From contig AQRW01000141.1 in the NCBI GenBank assembly GCA_000402295.1, positions 1-20,169 on the forward strand: DNA of 20,169 bases, read 5' to 3'. A program made the position numbers and the translations under genes. Position 1 is the stretch's first letter, and each line of letters begins with the position of its first letter. Origin of the DNA: Candidatus Aerophobus profundus SCGC AAA252-L23 (lineage in GTDB: Bacteria > Aerophobota > Aerophobia > Aerophobales > Aerophobaceae). Shown here in pieces: positions 6,316 through 15,017 of this stretch. The notes beneath the pieces were generated by a model, which saw nothing but the letters and a program-made list of their open reading frames with translations, made no database searches and was not told the origin of the DNA.

Positions 6316-7884
6316 ATGACTGAAAAATTTCCTGTGCATAGTATAATTCGGGCTTTTACACAAATTAAGCGGCAATTGTTCCAAAAATCAAACTTGGTCT
6401 ATAATTCCCCTGCCTTACCCTGGGTCATTATTAGTTTTGGTGTTGTCCTGCGCCTGGTTCAGTACCTTTTTAATCGTTCCTTGTGGTTCGACGAATCTCT
6501 TTTGGCATTAAATATCATTAATAGGTCATTCTTGGGACTCCTACAGCCTTTGGGCTACAATCAGGGTGCCCCCATTGGTTTTCTCCTGGTTGAAAAAGCA
6601 GCAGTTCAAGTGTTCGGCCAGAGCGAATACGCACTGAGACTGTTTCCTTTTTTGTCGGGAATAGCCTCACTGTTTATCTTCTATGATGTGGCTAAGCGGT
6701 ACGTCAAAACAAAAGCTGTTCTTATTGCTCTTAGCCTTTTTGCCATTTCAGGACCTTTGATTTATTATTCAGGAGAGGTCAAGCAATACTCCAGTGACGT
6801 AGCCATAGCGTTGCTAATATACTGGGCGACAATTCATTTTCGAGCAAAGGGGTTAAGTATTCCACGTATTGTTCTTCTGGGAATTCTGGGAGCCCTAGCC
6901 ATTTGGTTTTCTCATCCGGCGGTTTTTGTTTTGGGAGGCGTGTTAGTGAGCTTGACTTTGTTCTATTTGAAAAGAAAGGACTGGGCAACAATTGGCCGGA
7001 TGATAGTTGCTTATTTATTTTGGGCCCTGAGCTTGCTTACTGTTTATTTTGTTTCCCTTCATAGCTTGAGTCAACACCAGGCTTTGTTGAACTACTGGAG
7101 TGGCAGCTTTATGCCTTTTCCCCCTTGGTCTCTCTCCGAGGTAAAATGGTTTGTGACGGCCTTCTTCAGGGTATTCCAACATACAGCCGGGTATCGTGAG
7201 CTACCCGGTATTGCTGCTTTAGCCTTTCTAATTGGCTGTATCTCAATGTTCTCAAGAAGAAAGGAGAGGTTCCTTATCTTGGTACTCCCGGCATTTCTTG
7301 CCTTATTAGCCTCGGCTTTCCATAAGTACCCCTTTAGTGGGAGATTGTTACTATTTTTTGCTCCTTCTCTCTTGCTTCTTATCGCCGAGGGAGCCGAGAA
7401 GATTAGAGATAGAACCAAGCACAATTGGCCCATCATGGGGATCGTTCTTGTCGGATTATTGTTTCTTCACCCCGTACTTTCGGCAGGCTATTATCTAATT
7501 AGGCCACGCACGATGGAAGAAATAAAGCCAGTGATGAATTATGTTAGAATCCACCGCCAGGATGGGGATGCACTCTATCTCTACCGCTATGCACAATACG
7601 CCTTTAAATACTATTCAGAAGGCTACGGTTTTGAGAGGAGCGATTACATGGTGGGAGAGTCTAAATCTGTCAAGGGTGATTGGGGCAATTACAGAAATGA
7701 GTTAGATGAGCTTCGGGGTAACAGTAGGGTGTGGATACTATTCTCACATGTTGAGCCCTGTAACTGGGGAGGAAAAGGAGTTGATGACGAAAAACTCTTT
7801 CTCCATTACCTTGATAGTAGAGGAAAAAGACTTGGTTCCTTTAAGAGGACCGGAGCGGCAGTCTATCTCTATGATTTAAGGTAA
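6316..7884 (+). CDS. GT39/ArnT-like polytopic membrane glycosyltransferase
   Basis: This is a GT-C fold membrane glycosyltransferase of about 522 aa, with roughly ten or more hydrophobic segments from residue 36 onward and a soluble C-terminal part of about 130 residues. The first periplasmic loop has NRSLWFDES (Asp59, Glu60), the acidic pair used for catalysis in PMT/ArnT/GT39 enzymes, and YYSGEVKQYSSDV matches the second conserved loop. It should transfer a sugar from a polyprenyl-phosphate donor to a lipid, protein or glycan outside the membrane. I place the start at the ATG at 6316, four bases after the GT2 stop. A TTG at 6304 would add four residues and overlap the GT2 gene by 8 bp. Neither has a strong Shine-Dalgarno, so translation is likely coupled. 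The acceptor is unknown. Confidence 0.85.
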   Translation: MTEKFPVHSIIRAFTQIKRQLFQKSNLVYNSPALPWVIISFGVVLRLVQYLFNRSLWFDESLLALNIINRSFLGLLQPLGYNQGAPIGFLLVEKAAVQVFGQSEYALRLFPFLSGIASLFIFYDVAKRYVKTKAVLIALSLFAISGPLIYYSGEVKQYSSDVAIALLIYWATIHFRAKGLSIPRIVLLGILGALAIWFSHPAVFVLGGVLVSLTLFYLKRKDWATIGRMIVAYLFWALSLLTVYFVSLHSLSQHQALLNYWSGSFMPFPPWSLSEVKWFVTAFFRVFQHTAGYRELPGIAALAFLIGCISMFSRRKERFLILVLPAFLALLASAFHKYPFSGRLLLFFAPSLLLLIAEGAEKIRDRTKHNWPIMGIVLVGLLFLHPVLSAGYYLIRPRTMEEIKPVMNYVRIHRQDGDALYLYRYAQYAFKYYSEGYGFERSDYMVGESKSVKGDWGNYRNELDELRGNSRVWILFSHVEPCNWGGKGVDDEKLFLHYLDSRGKRLGSFKRTGAAVYLYDLR

Positions 7885-7920
7885 GGCTAAAAAAAATTTC
7901 CATAGACTCTGGAGGGATTG

Positions 7921-8856
7921 GTGCGAAATATGCAGATAAGAAAAATCCTGATTACCGGGAGCAGCGGTACGGTAGGTACCCGGCTGGGTGAAGAATTACT
8001 AAAACTAAAATATCAAGTCGTGGGTGTAGATTTGAAGCCCAATCAGTGGAATGAGAGAATTGATCAGCGAACCATAATTGGGGATTTGCGCTACAAACAA
8101 GTGATGGAGAATTTACCTAAGGATGTCGAACTGGTAATTCATTTAGCTGCTAATGCCAGAGTCTACGATTTGGTAGTGAATCCAAGTCTGGCCAGAGACA
8201 ATTTTGAGATATTATTTAACACCCTGGAATTTTGCCGAAAAAATAACTTAAGAAGATTTATTTTTGCTTCAAGCAGAGAAGTCTATGGTAATTCGAAACA
8301 GTTGGTTCATTCTGAGAACGAATCTTACGTCAGGAACTGTGAAAGCCCTTACACGGCCTCTAAGATTGGAGGCGAGGCTTTGGTCCACGCCTATCACCAG
8401 TGTTATGACCTGAATTTTATCATTGTGAGATTATCAAATGTGTACGGGATGTACGATGATAGCAATAGAGTTGTTCCCTTGTTTATTAAGTTAACCCAGG
8501 AGAATAAGGATTTGGTTGTTTATGGCCCGAGAAAATTATTGGATTTCACTTACATCGAAGACGCCATTTCCGGGATTATCAAGTGCATCCGGAGTTTTGA
8601 TCGGGTGAAGAATAATGTGTTTAACATTGCTTCTGGTAAAGGCGTTTCCCTTGTAGAGTTAGCCCAATTGATTCAAAAATACCTGGAGGGAAAGAACCAG
8701 ATTGTGATCAAACAAACCAGAACAGGTGAGATCACCAAATTTGTGGCTGATATCTCAAAAGCAAAGGCAAAGCTCGGTTATGATCCAAAAACGTTGCTTA
8801 CCGAAGGAATGAAAAAATCTGTTCAGTGGTACGAGAGTAAGTCAACAGGGTCATAG
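7921..8856 (+). CDS. NAD-dependent epimerase/dehydratase (extended SDR)
   Basis: This 311-aa extended short-chain dehydrogenase/reductase resembles UDP-glucose 4-epimerase and related sugar-nucleotide epimerases. The Rossmann motif GSSGTVG is at 13-19. HLAANAR follows the fourth strand, FASSREVYG (115-123) carries the catalytic Ser/Thr position, and SPYTASK gives the Tyr144-x3-Lys148 pair. DFTYIEDAI is the usual substrate-domain motif. I chose GTG at 7921 because GGAGG at 7911-7915 is five bases upstream; TTG at 7918 is too close to that site and ATG at 7930 is too far. The gene follows the GT39 gene by 36 bp on the same strand, so it probably supplies the nucleotide sugar for the GT2/GT39 pair. 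Substrate specificity cannot be read from sequence. Confidence 0.9.
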   Translation: MRNMQIRKILITGSSGTVGTRLGEELLKLKYQVVGVDLKPNQWNERIDQRTIIGDLRYKQVMENLPKDVELVIHLAANARVYDLVVNPSLARDNFEILFNTLEFCRKNNLRRFIFASSREVYGNSKQLVHSENESYVRNCESPYTASKIGGEALVHAYHQCYDLNFIIVRLSNVYGMYDDSNRVVPLFIKLTQENKDLVVYGPRKLLDFTYIEDAISGIIKCIRSFDRVKNNVFNIASGKGVSLVELAQLIQKYLEGKNQIVIKQTRTGEITKFVADISKAKAKLGYDPKTLLTEGMKKSVQWYESKSTGS

Positions 8857-8910
8857 AAAATGGGGACAGTCACTAATTTCTTGAGGTATAGGAATTTATA
8901 AATTACCCCT

Positions 8911-8933
8911 GGGCGACTGAAGTCGCCCCTACC
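8911..8933 (-). repeat. REP-like palindrome with CTACC foot
   Basis: GGGCGACTGAAGTCGCCC (8911-8928) has 8-bp arms around GA and is followed by CTACC. It has the same architecture as 5331-5353 with a different but still complementary stem. Confidence 0.8.
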
Positions 8934-9004
8934 CTCCTGTTTTGAGATTGCTAAGCCTGTTCCGAGCCCAGCGAGGAATCTCGCTCCTCGCAGCGACGGA
9001 AGAG

Positions 9005-9075
9005 GGTAGCCGCAGGCTTTAGCCTGCGTTTATTTGTGCAACTTTGTCTTGCGCAAGTTAAAACTTGCGGCTACC
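9005..9075. repeat. Inverted REP pair, second copy
   Basis: GGTAGC then CGCAGGCTTTAGCCTGCG (9011-9028), a TTTATTTG-containing linker, then CGCAAGTTAAAACTTGCG (9052-9069) followed by GCTACC. The left hairpin is identical to the one at 5483-5500; the right hairpin has a different, fully compensated stem. The flank after 9075 resembles the flank after 5567 (25 of 30 positions identical from 9067) and reaches the stop codon of the neighbouring minus-strand gene. Confidence 0.88.
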
Positions 9076-9093
9076 TTTATGAAATCTAAATTA

Positions 9094-11256
9094 TTAGCGT
9101 CCAAAAATGCGGCTATTTCTCAAAATATCTGAGATTAGAGCAAAAAATAGAGTGACCAGAGCTATCAAATTCAAGGGGATATTCTTTCGATATTGGAAAA
9201 AAACATTACCATTGTGGGCCGGATCAAAGCAGATCTTTTGATGGCTATCTCTGAGGAGAACTCTATCTCCTTTTTCATCACGCGCTGACCAAAAATCAAA
9301 GTAGTTCTTATTAACCGTTACCGTCTGATTTTCAGAGATGTTTTCCAGGTGTACGGTAAAGGAAAAAGGAGTTTCATCAATTATTCTGCCCACTCCTCCT
9401 TTGCTTAACCTCACTTCTGGGAGTATCTCGTAAGTGGCACCATAGCAGGTGTATTTCTTGCTTTGGTCCAGCAATTCAAAATAACTGTTGTGATCAAAGA
9501 ACCGTTGGGCGGTGGGTGACCATAGGCAGGCTTTATTGACACCCCAGTTCTGCAGGAGCTGTATAAACTCTTTTTCGTTATCTTGACTGAGTGGTTCTCC
9601 CCGGTAGAGGCCGTTAGTTATATACATATGCCTGAGATTATTGTAGGGGTGAGCATCCTCACCGATGTGAGAGAAAAACTTGGCTCTCAGCTTTTTCTGG
9701 ATGAGTTGCGGCCAATGGTCGTACCTGCACTTGTCGTAATTCTTTCCGGACTTAGTGGGATTTATGTGGGCACAATTCTCCAACAAAACAAAATCCCCCG
9801 GTGAAATAAGAGTATCTATTTCATCGTCAATCTCGACCACACTATTCACTGTCTTTAGATAACAGCGAGTCAAGGGATAGTAGTTGAACATAATCATCAG
9901 CAAGATGACCAGGGCACATATTTTGGCCGTTTTAGGTGTTTTTAATAAGAGAAACAGCGATATATTAAAGGCAGCAACATATGGGGTAAACATCCCAATT
10001 CTCAGAATAAGGATTTCTAGATGGGGTATTCCTCTCAGTGATTGAAGCATCAGAATAATTACACTGAATATCAGGGTGCTGCGCAGCATAAATCTTTCTT
10101 TGGGATCAGGAGTGAGGCGATGAAAAATGAGCAGGAAAAGGACTGATAGGAAGAGAATGTTTCTTAGATTGACGGTAGCTTTAAGATTAAGAAATACCGA
10201 GAGGACATGTTGGCCGAAAGTCTCTCCTGTGAAGTAGGCCCAGTATGTCCTCAAGAAAGATGCATAGTGGAATAAATTGTAGGCAATTGGTAAACAGATG
10301 AGGAGGTCAAGTAACCCAAAATAGATGAGTTTCCTCAAGTCGGCCAGGAACTTCTTCTGGGCAATCAATCTGTGTATAAAAACCATAATAAAGAACACCC
10401 AGGTAAGGGCAAAAATGACCAGGTGGGTATAGGCCAATACGCCGGAAGATAGCAACAAGGGGAAGATCAAATAGTCTTTATAGCGAAGATATTTCAGAAA
10501 GAAAAGCAGGGAGAGGAACGACAAGGGCAGGGCCACAATAGCTGGGGTCATACCATAGCCCAGGTAGGGCCAAAGCCCTAATTGAAAAGTGGATACCAGG
10601 GAAAGAAGCTGAGCGATGTCCTCCCTCTTGGTCAGTTCAAGAGTTAAAAAGAACAAAGAGACCGGGATCAAAACAATGAAGAAGATGAGCATTACCTGAT
10701 AACCCAAGCGATCTCCCAAGAAGAATGAAAAGGGTATCAATTGTAGAAAGCAACTTCTCAGATAAAAAGTGGGAATCCCTCCTTGAAAATTATGGTTAAA
10801 GCCAAAGGGTGTTCCGTAGGTAGTCAACAAATGGGCATTTTCTACCGTCATCGAGTAGTATTTAGGATGGTCATCGTTGATCAGTAGGGCATCCATTTGT
10901 CTGAAATTGATGAACAAGCTGGTTTGAACCAGTGATAAGAGAATGAGGAGAAGCAAGAACCACTTCCTGATCCTCCTTTTCCCCGACCAGAGTGATCGCC
11001 CGAACAGGAGAGAAAAGAGGCCGATAACAGCCAATACGTTCAATCTAAGAAGTATTCTATCGGCTTTGTCTAGATAATGGGCTAAGGGATAGGTTGTTGG
11101 TCTGGGAATAAGTCTATTTAAGACGGCCAGGGATTGTTCTGCATACATCTCTTTGATGCACTGATGACCGAACAAAGCATATAATATCCACCCTGCCAGG
11201 AGACACAAAAGTATTATGATCGCAGCTCGATTTTTCTTAAGCCACCTGGAAATCAT
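9094..11256 (-). CDS. Large polytopic membrane protein, GT-C glycosyltransferase-like
   Basis: This protein of about 720 aa has a long N-terminal membrane domain with about a dozen hydrophobic segments. A soluble, presumably extracytoplasmic domain follows (roughly 475-690) with several Cys residues. A single C-terminal membrane helix (NIPLNLIALVTLFFALI) is near the end. The first large loop contains LINDDHPKYY; an acidic pair in that loop is typical of GT-C membrane glycosyltransferases and YfhO-like proteins, so I call it GT-C-like without naming the substrate. I place the start at ATG 11256, which overlaps the radical SAM stop by ATGA (11253-11256). A TTG at 11271 would add five residues. 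It is the last gene of the GT2-radical SAM-membrane protein operon, and its stop codon abuts the REP element at 9005. Confidence 0.7.
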   Translation of the reverse strand: MISRWLKKNRAAIIILLCLLAGWILYALFGHQCIKEMYAEQSLAVLNRLIPRPTTYPLAHYLDKADRILLRLNVLAVIGLFSLLFGRSLWSGKRRIRKWFLLLLILLSLVQTSLFINFRQMDALLINDDHPKYYSMTVENAHLLTTYGTPFGFNHNFQGGIPTFYLRSCFLQLIPFSFFLGDRLGYQVMLIFFIVLIPVSLFFLTLELTKREDIAQLLSLVSTFQLGLWPYLGYGMTPAIVALPLSFLSLLFFLKYLRYKDYLIFPLLLSSGVLAYTHLVIFALTWVFFIMVFIHRLIAQKKFLADLRKLIYFGLLDLLICLPIAYNLFHYASFLRTYWAYFTGETFGQHVLSVFLNLKATVNLRNILFLSVLFLLIFHRLTPDPKERFMLRSTLIFSVIILMLQSLRGIPHLEILILRIGMFTPYVAAFNISLFLLLKTPKTAKICALVILLMIMFNYYPLTRCYLKTVNSVVEIDDEIDTLISPGDFVLLENCAHINPTKSGKNYDKCRYDHWPQLIQKKLRAKFFSHIGEDAHPYNNLRHMYITNGLYRGEPLSQDNEKEFIQLLQNWGVNKACLWSPTAQRFFDHNSYFELLDQSKKYTCYGATYEILPEVRLSKGGVGRIIDETPFSFTVHLENISENQTVTVNKNYFDFWSARDEKGDRVLLRDSHQKICFDPAHNGNVFFQYRKNIPLNLIALVTLFFALISDILRNSRIFGR

Positions 11257-12680
11257 TGTCTCTTCACCCAACTCCTGAAGTATCTGTCTGCGAAACTAAG
11301 GAAGAAAGCTATTTCGTGCCCCGATCTTATTTTGTTGAGCATCTTGAAGATTTTACTGGGTCGGAAATAAAAGTCTTTGATGATTTTTTCTCTCAGCCTC
11401 ATAACTTCTTGAGCAGATAGGCTGGAGGTGCTAATTACCGAAAAGCCTTGCTCATACTGAGACCAATCAGTAGAATTTAGCCAATTATTCTTTTTCGACT
11501 GATCATAAAGAGGAGACCCAGGAAAGGGAACACAGCAATAGACTTGGACATAGTCCGGATCCAATCTCTTCAGCAGCTTTATAGTCTGAAGAACATCTTC
11601 TTTGGTCTCTCCCGGATAACCCACAATAGTGTGAGCCGTAACTTCTATGCCAACTTGCTTGGTGAGTTGCACCGCCTTTTCTATGTCTCGTATAGTTACT
11701 CTCTTTTTCATCAAGTCCAAAATTCTTTGGCTCCCAGATTCAACGCCGTATCCGATCATCCAACAGCCGGCTTTTTTCATCGTCTCCAAAAGCTCTTTAT
11801 CAACCGCATCAACTCTTCCGTTGCAAACCCATCTGAGACCGGGAGCTTCCCTGGCCAGACCCTGAGCAATCTTATACATATGTTGTCGGTTGGAAAGTGC
11901 GTTTTCGGACCAAAACAAAAAATCGTTTACCTTGTATTTTGCTCTGGCATATTTGATTTCGCCTACAATTCTTTGCCAAGACCGAAGACGCATCTTTTTT
12001 CCGTAGAAAATTCCAGCGGCACAGAATTTACAGGCATAAGGGCAACCTCTTTCGGTGAGGACAAGCAAGAGAGGGCGATTGCTAATAGGAAGTCTGTATC
12101 CACCTATATTGATTAAGTCCCAGGCTGGATAAGGGAGTTCATCGAGATTCTCAATAAAAGGTCTTTTCTGGTTGTAAATTATCTTATTATTGACCCGATA
12201 AATGAGTCCTTTTACCCCGCTTATGGGGCATTCATCTCTCAGAGCCAAGGCTAAGTCCCTGAGGGTATATTCCGGTTCTCCATTAACCACAAATTCTACG
12301 TCGTGATTCTCCTGGAACACGGTTTCGGGCACAGCGGTGACGTGGGTACCGAAGAACACTACTTTTATGCTTTGATCTACTTCTTTGGTAAGATTGGCTA
12401 CTTTCAGGTCGCTGCCAATGGAAGGGGTGGAGGTATTGACAATGACCAAATGTGGCCTGAATTGTTGAAGTATATGCCTAAGGTCTTGAAAACTTATGCC
12501 GTCATGGGAACAATCCTTCAACTTTACGGTAAACCCGACCTCTCTCAAAAGAGCGGCAACGATAGCCAGTGTGAGCGGTGCCCAGGTTGTACCCCAGGCT
12601 TCCTCTCTCTGCATGCACCGGCCTTCTCGTATAATTTTCACCTGATCAACTGTCGGAGGGTTCAAGATAAGTACTTTCAT
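11253..12680 (-). CDS. B12-binding-type radical SAM enzyme
   Basis: This 475-aa protein has the two-domain layout of class B (B12-binding) radical SAM enzymes such as the BchE/HpnJ group. Residues 1-150 form a cobalamin-binding-like Rossmann domain (MKVLILNPP at the start; NGEPEYTLRDL at its end), without a classic DxHxxG. Residues 200-420 form the radical SAM barrel with the CPYACKFC cluster (Cys213, Cys217, Cys220), which binds the SAM-ligated [4Fe-4S] centre. GVESGSQRIL and VGYPGETKEDV are typical SAM-binding motifs. Such enzymes often methylate or rearrange unactivated carbons of lipids and tetrapyrroles. Here the gene lies between a GT2 enzyme (79-bp gap) and a polytopic membrane protein (4-bp overlap), so a lipid or lipid-linked glycan substrate is a fair inference. 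The ATG at 12680 has only a weak Shine-Dalgarno. Confidence 0.9.
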   Translation of the reverse strand: MKVLILNPPTVDQVKIIREGRCMQREEAWGTTWAPLTLAIVAALLREVGFTVKLKDCSHDGISFQDLRHILQQFRPHLVIVNTSTPSIGSDLKVANLTKEVDQSIKVVFFGTHVTAVPETVFQENHDVEFVVNGEPEYTLRDLALALRDECPISGVKGLIYRVNNKIIYNQKRPFIENLDELPYPAWDLINIGGYRLPISNRPLLLVLTERGCPYACKFCAAGIFYGKKMRLRSWQRIVGEIKYARAKYKVNDFLFWSENALSNRQHMYKIAQGLAREAPGLRWVCNGRVDAVDKELLETMKKAGCWMIGYGVESGSQRILDLMKKRVTIRDIEKAVQLTKQVGIEVTAHTIVGYPGETKEDVLQTIKLLKRLDPDYVQVYCCVPFPGSPLYDQSKKNNWLNSTDWSQYEQGFSVISTSSLSAQEVMRLREKIIKDFYFRPSKIFKMLNKIRSGHEIAFFLSFADRYFRSWVKRQ

Positions 12681-12759
12681 TAGACCGTCTCAGGATGATA
12701 TTTGATGCAGGTACGATTCCTGGCTGCACCAGCCAATGTACGTCGGGCTACCAGAGATA

Positions 12760-13440
12760 TTAGAAGAGATTCTTTATTAGAGAATACACATATCTGGGCC
12801 AGACCTTCTTGAGCCTAATAACCGAAGTTCCATATCTTCGTGCATATTCGTGACTGGATATTTCGCTGATTTTGTAGCCCTTCTTCAGAGCTTTTATAAC
12901 CATCTCCTGCTCGATAGTCGTTATCTTCTCTCGTAGGTTCAAAGATTGAGCTACCTCGGTTTTTATGGCTCTAAAACCGTTTTGGGTGTCGGTTAGATTT
13001 TGTTTCCATCTTACGTTGATGATAAGATTTATGATGGTGCTTCCTATTAGACGCAAACATTTGTCGATGTCTCCCTGCAACTCATCACTTCCACCTTTGC
13101 CTCGCGAGGCTATTACCATATCAGCTTCATCCTTAGAGGTTATCGGCCTGATCAGTTTAGGAATATCTCTGGCATCGTGAGAGCCATCGGCATCTATGAA
13201 GACTATGATATCGCCTTGAGCTTTTTCTATACCCAGTCTCACGGCTTTACCTTTTCCTGTTCCACTATCTGGCAAAACGGTTGCCCCTTCTTCTTGAGCA
13301 ATTTTTCTGGTGGCATCTTGAGAATTTCCATCTATCACTAAAACCTCATAAGCGTAGTTCCTGGCCTCTTTGATAATACTCCTTATGGTAGGGGCTTCAT
13401 TTTTAGCCGGTATGACTACAGATATTTTTGACTTTGCCAT
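12760..13440 (-). CDS. GT2 glycosyltransferase, DPM1-like
   Basis: This 226-aa GT-A family-2 glycosyltransferase resembles polyprenyl-phosphate sugar synthases. It opens with KISVVIPAKNEAPTI. The nucleotide-binding motif is VIDGNSQD with a single Asp (Asp37) where the paralogue at 5625 has DDGS. The metal motif is FIDADGSHD (Asp83, Asp85). NLTDTQNGFRAIK corresponds to the conserved acceptor-side segment. There is no membrane domain; the C-terminus is basic and aromatic. It is probably the first gene of an operon with the radical SAM enzyme and the membrane protein downstream, and would charge a lipid carrier on the cytoplasmic face. The start ATG at 13440 has no clear Shine-Dalgarno site. A weak promoter-like TTGATG/TATAAA pair is about 45-85 bp upstream. 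Confidence 0.87.
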   Translation of the reverse strand: MAKSKISVVIPAKNEAPTIRSIIKEARNYAYEVLVIDGNSQDATRKIAQEEGATVLPDSGTGKGKAVRLGIEKAQGDIIVFIDADGSHDARDIPKLIRPITSKDEADMVIASRGKGGSDELQGDIDKCLRLIGSTIINLIINVRWKQNLTDTQNGFRAIKTEVAQSLNLREKITTIEQEMVIKALKKGYKISEISSHEYARRYGTSVIRLKKVWPRYVYSLIKNLF

Positions 13441-13478
13441 TTTTGAGTTTAACTGATAGTTGAAGGGTTATGAAAATT

Positions 13479-13526
13479 TTATAATGCATTTATTTACCCA
13501 TCAAGATTTCGCCGATAAGTTGATGG
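13479..13526 (-). promoter_or_regulatory. Inverted repeat and weak promoter between the MttB and GT2 genes
   Basis: CCATCAA (13498-13504) and TTGATGG (13520-13526) form a 7-bp inverted repeat. On the minus strand the downstream arm gives TTGATG, then about 15 bp, then TATAAA (about 13479-13484), a weak promoter-like pair for the GT2 operon. There is no long U-run, so I do not call a terminator. Confidence 0.3.
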
Positions 13527-13540
13527 ATAAAATACTCCAG

Positions 13541-14995
13541 TCAAATTAATTCTTTTTGTTGATAATATCTTCTGGCTTCTTTTAATATTTCATCTATGGC
13601 CTTATCCTGCTCGGGGGAGAGGGGAACGGGATGGTGAGTAGCCAGAATTTTCTCCATTCTTTCCCTAGCCCGAACCAAAGCATCTTTTTTTCCTTTTTTC
13701 AGCCACTCCGGGTAGGTTAGTCGGTCAGCCACCTGGGGCAGAAACTGCTCCTTTCTCCACCATTTTCTGGTATGTTCTTTATTTAAATAGTAACCTGGTA
13801 CTGGTCCAACCTGTTTTATTAGATCCAGAGCCAGAGTTTCCTCGCTTACCTCAAATCCTTCTATGAAGTGACCAATCATTCCAGCTATATCATCGTCCAG
13901 TATGGATTGAACCGGGTGATAGGTGATTTCCCCATGCACTCCGCCGTGCAACTGAATGAGATTTGCCCCAGATAAGGCAGCCAACAAAGCCAGAGATGTT
14001 CTTTCGTAGGCACATTGGAAATCTATCTTCTTGGAGCTGCTCAGACCAACAGAAGCAATGTTGGTAGGAATACCATATTTGCCCCGCCAGATTTGATTGA
14101 AGGCTACATGATGCAGGGAGCATTCAATACCCCCAAAAGTAGGAGAACCAGTCCGCATATTCTGGGGAAAAACAAAGTCCGCAGCCACTAACCTGGTTCC
14201 TGGTTTTATCAGTTGAGTTAGCACTACTATAGCTATTAGTTCAGCATTGGTCATTACCAATGCTCCGGCCAGGGTGACCGGGGCAGTTCCCCCGAAGATG
14301 TCACCAGTTGATATGTGAAGGGGAAGCCCGGCTTCGACAAATCTAAAGGCACTTTCTATGGCGTCCTCATAATAGGTCAGGGGTGGTGAGGCACAACATT
14401 GACCCATAATCTCACATCCGGTTGCTCTGGCCATCTTTATGTTGAATAGTTCACAGTCGCGTCCGTAACCGGTAAGTTGAAATTTAGTGGAATTCCTTAT
14501 TTTAGCTGCTACACTCTCGGATATAGCCATAACTGGAGGGACTCCCTCTACTTCAAAGTACGGCGTATAGCATAAAATTTTGTGAAGATTGTCCAGAGCA
14601 TCCAGGACTCGAACTGCGTCAGCATTTTCCTTTTTGGTCGCCGGTCGAGACTCCCAGGTATCCAGGTCAACGATTCTCATTCCCGGAAAAGTGGTGAAAT
14701 AAACTGTATTCCCCCCTATTCTCAAATCATTTTTGGGGTCCCTTGCTTTAACCAGGAAGGTTGAGGGAACCTTAGATAGACAATTCTCTACCAGGTATTC
14801 AGGGATTCTCACCTGTTTTTTCTGGAAATCAACCGGGCATCCGTGCTCGCTCAGTAGTTCTAATGCCTCCTGATGCTCAATCCTGATCCCTGTTTCTGAA
14901 AGGACTTTTAGAGTACCTTGATGAATTGTTTCCACTTGCTCCCGGGTCAATAATTCCAGGGGCTTAGTATTAAGCTTGAAACCCCTCATGGCCAT
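13541..14995 (-). CDS. MttB-superfamily corrinoid methyltransferase, non-pyrrolysine type
   Basis: This 484-aa protein belongs to the trimethylamine methyltransferase (MttB) superfamily, which moves a methyl group from a quaternary or tertiary amine to the cobalt of a partner corrinoid protein. The TIM-barrel signatures are visible, including GTAPVTLAGALVMTNAEL (236-253) and the ALLAALSGANLIQLHGG segment (335-352). The archetypal MttB carries pyrrolysine, encoded by an in-frame UAG near residue 330. Here the reading frame is uninterrupted by any amber codon, so it belongs with non-Pyl relatives such as the glycine betaine enzyme MtgB. The substrate is therefore not trimethylamine by default and remains unknown. 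The ATG at 14995 follows AGGAGAAG. The gene is 22 bp downstream of its cognate corrinoid protein gene. Confidence 0.93.
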   Translation of the reverse strand: MAMRGFKLNTKPLELLTREQVETIHQGTLKVLSETGIRIEHQEALELLSEHGCPVDFQKKQVRIPEYLVENCLSKVPSTFLVKARDPKNDLRIGGNTVYFTTFPGMRIVDLDTWESRPATKKENADAVRVLDALDNLHKILCYTPYFEVEGVPPVMAISESVAAKIRNSTKFQLTGYGRDCELFNIKMARATGCEIMGQCCASPPLTYYEDAIESAFRFVEAGLPLHISTGDIFGGTAPVTLAGALVMTNAELIAIVVLTQLIKPGTRLVAADFVFPQNMRTGSPTFGGIECSLHHVAFNQIWRGKYGIPTNIASVGLSSSKKIDFQCAYERTSLALLAALSGANLIQLHGGVHGEITYHPVQSILDDDIAGMIGHFIEGFEVSEETLALDLIKQVGPVPGYYLNKEHTRKWWRKEQFLPQVADRLTYPEWLKKGKKDALVRARERMEKILATHHPVPLSPEQDKAIDEILKEARRYYQQKELI

Positions 14996-15017
14996 TGTTT
15001 TCCGCTTCTCCTTTGGG

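Larger units (their letters stand above)
8857..9093. other. Convergent intergenic region rich in palindromes
   Basis: I see no gene in this 237-bp stretch between convergent operons. Just after the epimerase stop is a short AATGGGGACAGTCAC stretch whose origin I cannot establish. Then come a REP-like unit at 8911, a CGAGGA/TCCTCG hairpin (8972-8990) and an inverted REP pair at 9005-9075. These hairpins could terminate or protect the transcripts arriving from both sides, although none is followed by a long U-run. Confidence 0.6.

Noticed and set aside
8858..8880. GGGGACAGTCAC stretch after the epimerase gene as an insertion-sequence end
   Set aside because: It looks like a dispersed-repeat end, but there is no second copy or partner end in the window to support that.
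11544..12116. 190-codon plus-strand ORF antisense to the radical SAM gene
   Set aside because: It is the shadow of a clearly conserved gene on the other strand and resembles no protein family I recognise.
12700..12735. tRNA-like 3' end with a T-arm-like CAGG-TACGATT-CCTG and CACCA
   Set aside because: No matching 5' acceptor strand, D-arm or anticodon arm lies in the upstream 70 bases. The TGGCTG/CAGCCA hairpin is explained as a small intergenic hairpin.
13541..14995. Pyrrolysine codon in the MttB-family gene
   Set aside because: The frame contains no internal TAG and is full length without one, so it is a non-Pyl family member.
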